Shown piece after piece: positions 9,062 to 16,371 of a stretch of 64,000 bases of DNA. Under the pieces are notes generated by a model. The model was not told where the DNA came from. It was given only the letters and a program-made list of their open reading frames with translations, and did not search any database. Positions within the stretch are counted from its first letter, which is position 1. Each line of letters begins with the position of its first letter. A program made the translations under genes and the position numbers. The stretch comes from Lentzea flava (GTDB lineage Bacteria > Actinomycetota > Actinomycetes > Mycobacteriales > Pseudonocardiaceae): NCBI RefSeq assembly GCF_014648475.1, contig NZ_BMRE01000010.1:62001-126000 (forward strand), read 5' to 3'.

Positions 9062-9266
9062 CTGACCGGGCAAGCGACCACATCACACGCCGCAGCCATC
9101 CGCTGACCCAGCAGTGTGGACGCAGGTCCTCGTCTCCTGGCCCGCCGAACCGGTGCCCGGCGACGACAGAGAGCGCGCCGACCGACTCGACCACGGTCTC
9201 GAGTTGGTTAGGAGCACACAACTCGACCCAGCCGCCCACCACGCCTCCATCCGAACAGGGGGCGGC
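9062..9266. other. Non-coding stretch with no recognisable gene
   Basis: Short open frames exist on both strands, but none has a start signal, family motif or plausible composition. It may hold debris of the gene that once followed the PPE-type gene on the minus strand. Confidence 0.4.
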
Positions 9267-10226
9267 TTACGGCTCGGTCCATTCACCGATCACCGGCGGT
9301 GTCACCAGCGCGTCGCTGCCGAAGGTCTCGTCAGGGTCCGGTTCCAACAGGTACGACGGCGTGGTCCGCTCGAGATCTTCCTCGCCCTTTGCCCTTCGCA
9401 CCGTCGGCCCCATGACACCCATCGCACCGGCACCCGGACCACCGCGGCCAGTCGCCGCGCCACCGGTGCCCGTGCTGCCGCCACGACCTGCCGCGCCGTC
9501 ACCGGGCAGCACGCCCGCGGATCCACCGGGGTTGAGCCCGCCGCCGCGGTTGTTGTTGCCGTCACCAGGCGGGTTGCCGCCCAGGCCGAGGTTGTTCTGG
9601 CCACCGCCCAGACCGCTGGTGCTGGTGGTGTTGCCGACGGTGTTGGTCACCGGTGGCGCCGTCCACGCCGTGTTGGTCGTGTCACCGACCTGCGGCGGTG
9701 GCGTGAACCCGCGTCCGTTCGCGTCACCGGTGCCGATCGGAGGCAGCGGCCGCGGCTCGGGTTGAGGCTGGGACGGCGGCGCCGGAGGAGCGGGCGCGAA
9801 CGCGAGCTGGGCAGCCGCGGTCTGTGCCACCGTGCGGTCGTAGGTCTCCACCACTCGCGCAGCGTCCTCGTGCTGCTGCTTCTGCAGCGGTATCGGCAGC
9901 AGCCTGCTGCCCGTAGAGGATCGGGTCGGTGATCGCCATCCGCCCGGCATTCGCCGCCGCAGGGTCGTACGGAACAGCGGGTGGCGGCGGCACGGTGGAC
10001 TTCGCGGTGCTCAACGCGCGCGACTGCTGCGCGATCAGCTTGCCCGCGAACTGCGCCGCCGTTCCGGCCTCGGAGGCCTTGTTGCCCAGCCCGGCGACCG
10101 CGGTGCGGGCTTGGTCGGCGGCTTTGCCGCTCCAGTCCGCCTCGCTGCTGCCGATCGCGGCGGCGATGCCGTCCTGGAACGCGGTGAGACAGTCGCGGCA
10201 ATCGTTGGCACGCTGCAAACCGCACC
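9267..10226 (-). pseudogene. PPE/ESX-type secreted protein, N-terminally truncated and frameshifted
   Basis: The N-terminal part (LTAFQDGIAAAIGSSEADWS, AADQARTAVAGLGNKASEAG) is an alpha-helical WXG/PPE-like hairpin with the EADWSGKAA turn. After ILYGQQAAADTAAE the frame changes near 9905; restoring one G gives EKQQHEDAARVVETYDRTVA. The C-terminal half is a Pro/Gly/Asn-rich tail, and the end EPDPDETFGSD followed by ALVTPPVIGEW is the conserved terminus of Pseudonocardiales ESX substrates. The first helix and start codon are missing: homology begins about 50 bases from the tRNA-Leu gene. ESX-like proteins are exported by type VII secretion; no secretion genes are in the window. Confidence 0.65.
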
Positions 10227-10277
10227 AACGAAGCAGGCCGCGAACTCGCAGACCACGGCCCGTGTGCATCCTGTACG

Positions 10278-10351
10278 TGCCCCCGGTGCGACTCGAACGC
10301 ACACTGGACGGATTTTGAGTCCGCTGCCTCTGCCGATTGGGCTACGGGGGC
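10278..10351 (-). tRNA. tRNA-Leu(CAA)
   Basis: Minus strand, 74 nt. The acceptor stem GCCCCCG pairs with CGGGGGC, with discriminator A and no encoded CCA. A D-arm GCC/GGC follows, then the anticodon stem GCGGA/TCCGT with loop CTCAAAA (anticodon CAA), a five-base variable region, and the T-arm GTGCG/CGCAC with loop TTCGAGT. The anticodon is leucine (UUG codon), but the variable arm is short (class I), unlike the long arm usual for bacterial tRNA-Leu. It marks the border between the decayed left zone and the intact chromosome. Confidence 0.9.
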
Positions 10352-10402
10352 GTAGCTGAGTGAACTCTAGCGGATCACGCGAGCCAGTTACGCGCGGGGC
10401 CG

Positions 10403-10684
10403 CTACGACTTGACCAGGCGTCCGATCGCCGCCGACGCCTCCGCCAGCTTCTCGTCCGCCACCGGGCCGCCTTCGGCCGCCGCCTGCGCCACACAATGCT
10501 TCAGGTGTTCGTCGAGCAACCCGAGCGACACCGCCTGGAGGGCCTTCGTGGCCGCCGCGATCTGAGTGAGGACGTCGATGCAGTATTCGTCGTTCTCGAC
10601 CATGCGCTGCAGGCCGCGGATCTGTCCCTCGATGCGGCGCAGTCGCTTGAGGTATGCGTCCTTGTCCGCGGTGTACCCGTGCAT
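10403..10684 (-). CDS. csoR: CsoR-family copper-sensing repressor
   Basis: A 93-residue all-helical DUF156 protein. The Cu(I) ligands are Cys35 (NDEYCIDVL), His60 and Cys64 (LDEHLKHCV), the C-H-C signature of copper-type CsoR rather than the nickel or formaldehyde branch. YLKRLRRIEGQIRGLQRM is the conserved DNA-contacting helix. Apo-protein represses and Cu(I) releases. A palindromic operator sits 17 bases upstream of the ATG, so autoregulation is expected. No copper ATPase or chaperone gene is adjacent, so its other targets are elsewhere. Confidence 0.92.
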   Translation of the reverse strand: MHGYTADKDAYLKRLRRIEGQIRGLQRMVENDEYCIDVLTQIAAATKALQAVSLGLLDEHLKHCVAQAAAEGGPVADEKLAEASAAIGRLVKS

Positions 10685-10700
10685 CGCTCCTGACCTTCCC

Positions 10701-10715
10701 TACCCCTGGCGGGTA
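10701..10715. promoter_or_regulatory. Putative CsoR operator
   Basis: TACCCCTGGCGGGTA has 5-bp inverted arms TACCC/GGGTA around a G/C centre, the layout of CsoR boxes. It lies just upstream of csoR, overlapping its likely promoter. Confidence 0.6.
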
Positions 10716-10905
10716 TGTCGAGGATACCTGCACCGGATGGGGGTGCGTTATGTGCAACGCTGCTCCGTCAGCGGGAATGGTGAAGCGTCCGGCAAGCCCA
10801 GCAACGGGCCGAAGTGAGACGACTAGCTGCACATTTTGGACCCATAACACCCGTGTGGTTTACCGGGGTAAATGCCCCGACCGGGCGGTTGGGTCACATT
10901 TTAGC

Positions 10906-10920
10906 GGCGAAAGGTTCGCC
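10906..10920. other. Hairpin upstream of lsr2
   Basis: GGCGAA, loop AGG, TTCGCC, then GTTTTT: a perfect 6-bp stem followed by a T run, about 90 bases before lsr2. It could be a weak terminator for read-through or a protein-binding palindrome in the lsr2 leader. Confidence 0.4.
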
Positions 10921-11007
10921 GTTTTTCCTCATGTGGACTATGGTGTTGCCGGAGCACGTGGTTACGTCGAGGATCCGCGTGCTATGTGAGTACCCAACGG
11001 AGGAACA

Positions 11008-11349
11008 GTGGCACAGCAGACCGTCGTCCAACTCATCGACGACCTCGACGGCGGAGAAGCCGACGAGACCGTGACCTTCGCACTTGACGGTGTCGAGTAC
11101 GCCATCGACCTGTCGAAGGGAAATGCGGAGCGGCTTCGCGAGTCGCTGGCGGACTTCGTCGCCAAGGCTCGTCGTGCGGGTGGCCGCAAGCAGCGCAAGG
11201 GCACCGGCAAGTCCACCGTGAAGGCCAGCGACAAGGCCGAGGCGCAGCGCATTCGTGACTGGGCTCGTGCGCAGGGGCACCAGATCTCGGACCGCGGTCG
11301 CATTCCGCAGAACCTGGTTGTGCAGTTCCAGGAAGCGCACGCCTCCTGA
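11008..11349 (+). CDS. lsr2: Lsr2, nucleoid-associated xenogeneic silencer
   Basis: A 113-residue protein. The N-terminal dimerisation domain begins MAQQTVVQLIDDLDGGEAD and continues TVTFALDGVEYAIDLS. A lysine/arginine-rich linker (AGGRKQRKGTGKS) joins it to the C-terminal DNA-binding domain IRDWARAQGHQISDRGRIP, whose Arg-Gly-Arg hook inserts into the minor groove of AT-rich DNA. It bridges DNA and silences acquired genes. The GTG start has GGAGGA 5-6 bases upstream. It is monocistronic, followed by a strong hairpin. Its place next to a zone of acquired DNA is suggestive only. Confidence 0.95.
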   Translation: MAQQTVVQLIDDLDGGEADETVTFALDGVEYAIDLSKGNAERLRESLADFVAKARRAGGRKQRKGTGKSTVKASDKAEAQRIRDWARAQGHQISDRGRIPQNLVVQFQEAHAS

Positions 11350-11373
11350 CCTGCGCGAACACGCGAGGTTTCC

Positions 11374-11403
11374 ACACGTCGGCCGGGTCTCCGGCCGACG
11401 TGT
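11374..11403 (+). terminator. Terminator of lsr2
   Basis: A perfect 13-bp stem (ACACGTCGGCCGG with its complement) with loop GTCT lies 25 bases after the lsr2 stop. It also lies between convergent lsr2 and pabAB, so it may serve both. Confidence 0.75.
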
Positions 11404-11469
11404 TAACCCGCCAGAGGATCAAACACGGTCTTGTTCGTTCACACTCGCGCTATACCCCGGAACGTGGGA

Positions 11470-13467
11470 TCAACGACCGGGAAAGTGCGCTCCGAACAGG
11501 CGTAACACCGCAGTCGCCTTGACCGCTGTCTCCTCGAATTCCTCGTCGGGGTCGGACAGCGAGATGACCGCTCCGCCCACGCCGAAACTCACCCGGTCGC
11601 CGTTCGCGACGAGCGTTCGGATGACGATGCTGAAGTCGGCGGCTCCGTTGAGCGAGAAGTAACCGAGCGCTCCCGAGTACACCCCGCGTGGACCGGCTTC
11701 CAACCCATCAAGGATCTGCATGGTCCGGATCTTCGGGGCGCCGGTCATGGAACCACCGGGAAACGCGGCTCGAACACATCGGACGGCAGAACTGTCCGGC
11801 CGAAGGCGCGCCCGCACGGTGCTCACCAATTGGTGCACGGTCGCGTAGGTCTCGACGTCGAACAACCGCGTCACCTCGACCGAACCGACTTCCGCGCACG
11901 TGCCGAGATCGTTGCGGACGAGGTCCACGATCATCAGGTTCTCCGCGCGGTCCTTGACCGAACGGGCCAACGTTGTGCGCAACATCTCGTCGTCCGGCGC
12001 ATCAACACCTCGGGGGCGTGTCCCCTTGATCGGCGATGACTCGACGACACCATGTCGGTCTACCCGGATAAATCGTTCGGGTGACGTGCTGAGCACGGAC
12101 AGTTCACCGAAACGCAGCAACGCACCGAACGGAACGGGATTAGCGGCGCGAAGCAGCCGATAAGTGTCCCAAGGGTCGAGCGGGGCACGACCGGACGTCG
12201 TGCACGACATCATGTTCGTCAAGCACGCCTCGTAGGTCTCCCCCGCCGTGATCGCCTCCTGGCACGCGCTGATCAGCTTCAGGTAGTGCGCACGCGGATG
12301 CCGCAGCGTCACCTCGGACACCACCGGCCGGGAAGGCTCCCCCAACGGCCTCAGATCGGCCAGAACTGCCGAAACATCGTCAAACCACGTGTCATCGGTC
12401 AACGACAGCAAATAGACACACTCATCAACGTGATCGATGACCACCGCACGGTCCGCGAACACGAACGACGCGTCAGGCTGTTCCGCACGGTGGGCGAAGT
12501 CGCCGCCGCACTCCGCTTTCAGCTCGTAGCCCAGATATCCGACCCACCCGAGTGCGAAGTCGAACGGCACATCGGGCTGTTCGACTCCCCACGCCGCGAT
12601 GTCGTCGTCCATCCACGAGAAGAAGGACGGGCAATGCAGACGCGTGCCGTCGAGCGTGAGCACCTGGTCCGGCACCGAGTACTGCGCGACGCGCGCGAGA
12701 GGCCCCGACGCGTCCCCCATGAACGAGAACCGCCCGCCGGACCCGCTGTCCAGCCAGAACGCGGTCCCAGAAGCCCCGTGGAGCGCCGCGAACGCCTCTT
12801 CGGGGTCCACGGCCACGTCGAGCTGCCGGACGTGCACAGGGCGCTTCTGAGGCTCTGGACGAACCAGCACCGGTTCGGGCACGGCGGCGGTCCGGGTCGG
12901 GGTCAGCGCGCCGAAGTTCGCGAGCAGCTCCCGCCCGAAGTCGGTGCAGATCGACTCGGGGTGGAACTGCACACCCCACGCCGGCCGGTCGAGAGCGCGA
13001 ACTCCCATCAGCACGGAGTCGTCGCTCCACGCGATGGCTTCCAGAGAGGACGGCAGATCCGTGACGGCCAGCGAGTGGTACCGCACGACGTCCAAAGGCG
13101 ACGGCAGCCCGGCGAAGACGTCGACACCCGTGTGTGTGACCGGCGAGACGATCCCGTGGCGCGGCACGGGCGCAGGACCGACAACAGCGCCGTACGACAA
13201 ACAAAGGCCCTGATGGCCCAGACACACCCCGAGCAACGGGATCTCGGCGTGGTCGATCACCGCGCGGCAGATGCCGAAGTCGGCCGGTTCCCCCGGCCGG
13301 CCCGGTCCTGGCGAGATCACCACGTTGTCGAACGAACGCAGTGAGGCCAGCCGGAAGCGCGGGTCGTCGTTGTGGACGACCACGGGCTCGACACCGTTCA
13401 CCTCAGCCAGGTGCTGGAAGAGGTTGAACGTGAACGAGTCGTAGTTGTCGATGAGGAGAGTCCGCAT
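11470..13467 (-). CDS. pabAB: Aminodeoxychorismate synthase, fused PabA-PabB
   Basis: A 665-residue fusion. Residues 1-195 are a class I glutamine amidotransferase (MRTLLIDNYDSFTFNL, nucleophile GVCLGHQGL, HPES triad part). Residues from about 225 are the chorismate-binding PabB/TrpE domain, with the late motifs SPIKGTRPRG, NLMIVDLVRNDLG, FPGGSMTGAPKIRTM and GYFSLNGAADFSIVIRT. It makes 4-amino-4-deoxychorismate from chorismate and glutamine for folate or for p-aminobenzoate-derived products. PIKGT is the signature seen in PabB-type enzymes. The ATG is set by family homology; the 20 codons further upstream look non-coding. No lyase (pabC) is adjacent. Fused enzymes occur in both primary and antibiotic metabolism in actinomycetes; the isolated context favours a housekeeping role. 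Confidence 0.92.
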   Translation of the reverse strand: MRTLLIDNYDSFTFNLFQHLAEVNGVEPVVVHNDDPRFRLASLRSFDNVVISPGPGRPGEPADFGICRAVIDHAEIPLLGVCLGHQGLCLSYGAVVGPAPVPRHGIVSPVTHTGVDVFAGLPSPLDVVRYHSLAVTDLPSSLEAIAWSDDSVLMGVRALDRPAWGVQFHPESICTDFGRELLANFGALTPTRTAAVPEPVLVRPEPQKRPVHVRQLDVAVDPEEAFAALHGASGTAFWLDSGSGGRFSFMGDASGPLARVAQYSVPDQVLTLDGTRLHCPSFFSWMDDDIAAWGVEQPDVPFDFALGWVGYLGYELKAECGGDFAHRAEQPDASFVFADRAVVIDHVDECVYLLSLTDDTWFDDVSAVLADLRPLGEPSRPVVSEVTLRHPRAHYLKLISACQEAITAGETYEACLTNMMSCTTSGRAPLDPWDTYRLLRAANPVPFGALLRFGELSVLSTSPERFIRVDRHGVVESSPIKGTRPRGVDAPDDEMLRTTLARSVKDRAENLMIVDLVRNDLGTCAEVGSVEVTRLFDVETYATVHQLVSTVRARLRPDSSAVRCVRAAFPGGSMTGAPKIRTMQILDGLEAGPRGVYSGALGYFSLNGAADFSIVIRTLVANGDRVSFGVGGAVISLSDPDEEFEETAVKATAVLRLFGAHFPGR

Positions 13468-13515
13468 TGCAATACGGCACTCTACCTGCCAAAACACCCA
13501 AAAGGAGCAACGAGA

Positions 13516-13543
13516 GAGGGCGGCCACAGACGTGACCGCCCTC
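13516..13543 (-). terminator. Terminator of the sigma factor operon
   Basis: A 12-bp stem (GAGGGCGGCCAC with GTGACCGCCCTC, one G-U pair) and loop AGAC lies just after the stop of the membrane gene at 13560. Confidence 0.65.
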
Positions 13544-13559
13544 CGGGCAACGCGATGAC

Positions 13560-14411
13560 TCAGCTCCCGAGGAGGAACTTCGGATCCGCCGCGAGTGCCG
13601 CCAGTTCAGGCGACAGGAACGGCTGCGCGTCCAGCGCCGGATATCCGCCGTAGGGGTACTCCGCCTCCTGCATGATCGTGACCGTCCAGCCGTTGGCCGC
13701 GCGGTAGGACGCCCAGGTGCCGGAGCCTCGTTCGGGGCTCGCGGGAGAGGCGACCCCGACCTGCTTCCCGGCGACCTCGATGATCTTGCACTCGGCGTCG
13801 TTCATGCCCTGGAAGCGCTTGGCCAGCGCACACGGGTCGGCCGGATCCTTCGGATTCGGCATCGACACCTGTGCCATCAGCCTGCCGACCTTGTCGCCCT
13901 TGCGCACCGGCACGTACGCCGTGTACTGCCAGACCTCCGGTACCTGACCCTTGTTCGTGGAGATCTGCGCCTGGGCGCGGAGCATGCCGCCGTACATGGT
14001 GGGATCCTTGTAGTTCAGATCCGGCGTGTCGTACCCGGCGGGCACGGACGCCTTGGCCAGGTTCAACAGCTGCGTGCCGCGGTCGGCCTGCGGGCCGCTG
14101 GTGGCCGTGCGGTCGCTCTGCCCGACCGGCCACTTGTCGCCCCACTGCGTGTCCGGCATGCCCGCGTTGGAGCTGCTGCTCGGCCCGGCACCCGTCAGGT
14201 ACTCCTGCGTGCCCTTCGGGTTGAGCGCGAACGCCGACCCGAGGCCGACGCCGACCACGAGCACCGCTACCACGGCGCCGACGATCGACGACCGCCGCTT
14301 CGACCTGGCCTTGCGCGCCAGGTCGAGCGCCCTGCCCGGATCCATCGCCGGCGGCGGGCTGCTCGCCACCACAACGTCCTCGAAAGCCCTTTTGAGGTCC
14401 TGTTCGTTCAT
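13560..14411 (-). CDS. Single-pass membrane protein, probable partner of the SigE-family sigma factor
   Basis: 283 residues. A short cytosolic N-terminus (MNEQDLKRAFEDVV, PAMDPGRALDLARKARSKRR) precedes one transmembrane segment (SSIVGAVVAVLVVGVGLGSA). A large extracytoplasmic part follows, with a Ser-rich linker and a folded domain containing two cysteines (DPCALAKRF, DAECKIIEV). Its ATG overlaps the TGA of the sigma gene (ATGA), so the two are co-translated. This layout is standard for actinobacterial SigE-like sigma/membrane protein pairs. No zinc anti-sigma motif (HxxxCxxC) is present, so calling it an anti-sigma factor is an inference. Confidence 0.75.
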   Translation of the reverse strand: MNEQDLKRAFEDVVVASSPPPAMDPGRALDLARKARSKRRSSIVGAVVAVLVVGVGLGSAFALNPKGTQEYLTGAGPSSSSNAGMPDTQWGDKWPVGQSDRTATSGPQADRGTQLLNLAKASVPAGYDTPDLNYKDPTMYGGMLRAQAQISTNKGQVPEVWQYTAYVPVRKGDKVGRLMAQVSMPNPKDPADPCALAKRFQGMNDAECKIIEVAGKQVGVASPASPERGSGTWASYRAANGWTVTIMQEAEYPYGGYPALDAQPFLSPELAALAADPKFLLGS

Positions 14412-14905
14412 CGAACCCTCTCCTGCTGTGAGAGCAGGCCGCGCAGCGTCTGCAGCCCCCGCGCGGCCTGACTCTTTACCGTTCCTTCCGAACACCTGAG
14501 GACAGCCGCCGTCTGCTCGATCGACATGTCCTCCCAGTACCGCAGGACGAGGCACGCACGCTGTTTCGGAGGCACCTTCGCCAGAGCCTCCAGCAACATC
14601 ATCCGGTCCTCGGGGTACGCGCCCGGTGGAGCAGCCGAGTCGGTGAGCTCGTCGCTCGTCGACTCGAACCGGAACCACCCGCGCCGCCGCTCGGACAGGA
14701 ACGTCCGCACCAGGATCTGCCTGGTGTAGGCGTCCAGCGCCTCGTGCCGTTCAACCCGCCGCCACGCCAGGTAGAGCTTCGTGAACGCCTGCTGCACGAG
14801 GTCTTCCGCGCGATGCCAGTCGCCGCACAGCAGGTACGCCGTGCCGCGCATGACGTCGGAACGGGCCGCGAAGTAGTCCTGGAACGCGGCGTCCCGATCA
14901 CTCAT
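14408..14905 (-). CDS. RNA polymerase sigma factor, SigE (ECF) family
   Basis: 165 residues. The region 2 core is MRGTAYLLCGDWHRAEDLVQ with QAFTKLYLAWRRV. The region 4 helix-turn-helix is LAKVPPKQRACLVLRYWEDM and SIEQTAAVLRCSEGTVKSQA. It is short like other actinobacterial SigE-family sigmas. The ATG at 14905 is preferred over an upstream in-frame GTG at 14941 because GGGGGAAA lies at ribosome-binding distance and homology starts there. It is the first gene of a two-gene operon with the membrane protein and diverges from the phosphoesterase gene across 188 bases. The signal is unknown. Confidence 0.88.
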   Translation of the reverse strand: MSDRDAAFQDYFAARSDVMRGTAYLLCGDWHRAEDLVQQAFTKLYLAWRRVERHEALDAYTRQILVRTFLSERRRGWFRFESTSDELTDSAAPPGAYPEDRMMLLEALAKVPPKQRACLVLRYWEDMSIEQTAAVLRCSEGTVKSQAARGLQTLRGLLSQQERVR

Positions 14906-15093
14906 CAGGTTTCCCCCTATCTGCGGTACCGGGTTACTCACGCCACCTGCGGCCCGGCGGGTTGCATGAACCTGAGCGACTTTTTTCCGGGGCGGCAGGG
15001 CCAGGGTGCCACCGGCTGTGACGGCTCGCGTGCCGAAAGTGGGACAACGGCGCCGACGATCAAGCCCGGACGGGCGAAACGCATACTGATGTC

Positions 15094-16263
15094 GTGATTT
15101 TCCTGTTGCTCCTGGGGGTCCCGACCGCGTTGGGCCATGTGTACCTGTGGCGCCGGCTCGTCGTGGACACCACGCGTCCGCGCACGCTCGGGCGACGCAT
15201 CGGCACGTGGGCCATCATCGGGGCGTTCGTGCTGCTGATGAGCACGTTGGTCGTGACGCGACGGGTGCCGCCGGAGTTCGGGAAGTTCTTCGCCTGGCCG
15301 GGGTTCGTGTGGCTCGCCGTGCTGTTCTACCTGGCCATCGCGCTGGGCATCGCGGAGATTCCCCGCCGGATCCTGTTGAAGCGAGCAACGCTCGTACCCG
15401 CCGCCGTGGGCGCCGAGCCGGTCGAGGTCGTGCCCGACCCGTCGCGACGACTGTTCATCTCGCGGTCGGTCGCCATCGGCTCCGGCATCGCGGCGGGCAG
15501 CGTCGTCGGCTACGGCATGACGCAGGCGCTGGGCGCGCCGCAGCTGCTGACCGTGCCGGTCACGCTGGACAAGCTCCAGAAGTCCCTGTCGGGCTTCCGG
15601 ATCGCGGTGGTGAGCGACATTCACCTCGGGCCGCTGCTCGGCCGTTCGCACACCGAGCGGATCGTGCGGATGATCAACGAGCAGGACGCCGACCTCGTCG
15701 CGATCGTCGGCGACCTGGTGGACGGCACCGTCGCCGAGCTGGGCGAGGCCGCGGCACCGTTGCGGGACCTCGTGTCCAGGCACGGCAGCTTCTTCGTGAC
15801 GGGCAACCACGAGTACTTCTCCGGCCACGAGCAGTGGATCTCGGAGGTGGAGAAGCTCGGGGTGAACCCCTTGCGCAACGAGGGTTTGACCATTGCCGGT
15901 GGCATCGAGCTCGCCGGCGTGAACGACGTGATCGGCAAGTCCTACGGCGACGCGCCGGACTTCGAGCGCGCTCTCACGGGCCGCGACCGGAACAACCCGC
16001 TCGTCCTGTTGGCACACCAGCCCGTGCAGGTGAGCGACGCGGCTTCACGTGGTGTCGACCTCCAGTTGTCCGGTCATACACACGGCGGTCAGATGGTGCC
16101 GTTCAACTTCGTGGTACCGGTGCAGCAACCCAGCGTCGCGGGGCTGTCGAAGGTGGACGACACGTGGCTCTACGTCAGTCGTGGCGCGGGTTTCTGGGGT
16201 CCGCCGGTGCGCGTCGGCGCGCCTCCGGACATCACGATGATCGAACTGCGTTCTGCTGGCTAA
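15094..16263 (+). CDS. Membrane-anchored calcineurin-like metallophosphoesterase
   Basis: 389 residues. Three to four N-terminal hydrophobic segments (IFLLLLGVPTALGHVYLW, WAIIGAFVLLMSTLVV, VWLAVLFYLAIALGI and a Ser-Gly-rich one after a double-Arg stretch) are followed by the phosphoesterase domain from about residue 165. All metal-binding blocks are present: SDIHLG, GDLVDG, GNHEY, LAHQP and SGHTHGGQ. The substrate is unknown; this YkuE/YaeI-like family includes phosphodiesterases acting on lipid precursors at the membrane. The GTG has no Shine-Dalgarno; CATACT lies six bases before it, so a leaderless transcript is likely. Confidence 0.88.
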   Translation: MIFLLLLGVPTALGHVYLWRRLVVDTTRPRTLGRRIGTWAIIGAFVLLMSTLVVTRRVPPEFGKFFAWPGFVWLAVLFYLAIALGIAEIPRRILLKRATLVPAAVGAEPVEVVPDPSRRLFISRSVAIGSGIAAGSVVGYGMTQALGAPQLLTVPVTLDKLQKSLSGFRIAVVSDIHLGPLLGRSHTERIVRMINEQDADLVAIVGDLVDGTVAELGEAAAPLRDLVSRHGSFFVTGNHEYFSGHEQWISEVEKLGVNPLRNEGLTIAGGIELAGVNDVIGKSYGDAPDFERALTGRDRNNPLVLLAHQPVQVSDAASRGVDLQLSGHTHGGQMVPFNFVVPVQQPSVAGLSKVDDTWLYVSRGAGFWGPPVRVGAPPDITMIELRSAG

Positions 16264-16284
16264 GTCACACTCGGCCGGACTGGA

Positions 16285-16315
16285 TTGCGCACTTGGGGTG
16301 TCCAGGCCGTAGAGT
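16285..16315 (+). promoter_or_regulatory. Putative promoter of the polyamine operon
   Basis: The -10 element TAGAGT (16310-16315) lies 8 bases before a GTG at 16324. A weak -35 TTGCGC (16285-16290) is 19 bases further upstream. Confidence 0.35.
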
Positions 16316-16323
16316 GGACGGCC

Positions 16324-16353
16324 GTGCCCGCGTACGGACCGCGAGGCGGATGA
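16324..16353 (+). CDS. Nine-codon leaderless mini-ORF before the ornithine decarboxylase gene
   Basis: GTG at 16324 opens MPAYGPRGG and a TGA. It sits at the position a leaderless transcript from the TAGAGT -10 would start and ends 18 bases before the decarboxylase ATG. The Pro-Gly-rich sequence and its place before a polyamine gene recall regulatory leader peptides, but no homologue is known to me and it may be chance. Confidence 0.25.
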   Translation: MPAYGPRGG

Positions 16354-16371
16354 AGGGGGAACCCTGGGGAA

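Noticed and set aside
9114-9932. Plus-strand open frame across the PPE region
   Set aside because: Arg-rich low-complexity translation without motifs; the minus strand shows clear ESX-type features.
10278-10298. Attachment-site duplication of the tRNA-Leu 3' end
   Set aside because: I looked for its T-arm sequence elsewhere in the window and found no second copy.
12286-13344. Long open frames on the strand opposite pabAB, and similar ones opposite glyA, gcvT, fadB, the LAL and the SARP genes
   Set aside because: They are antisense shadows caused by high third-position GC; no ribosome sites or family motifs.
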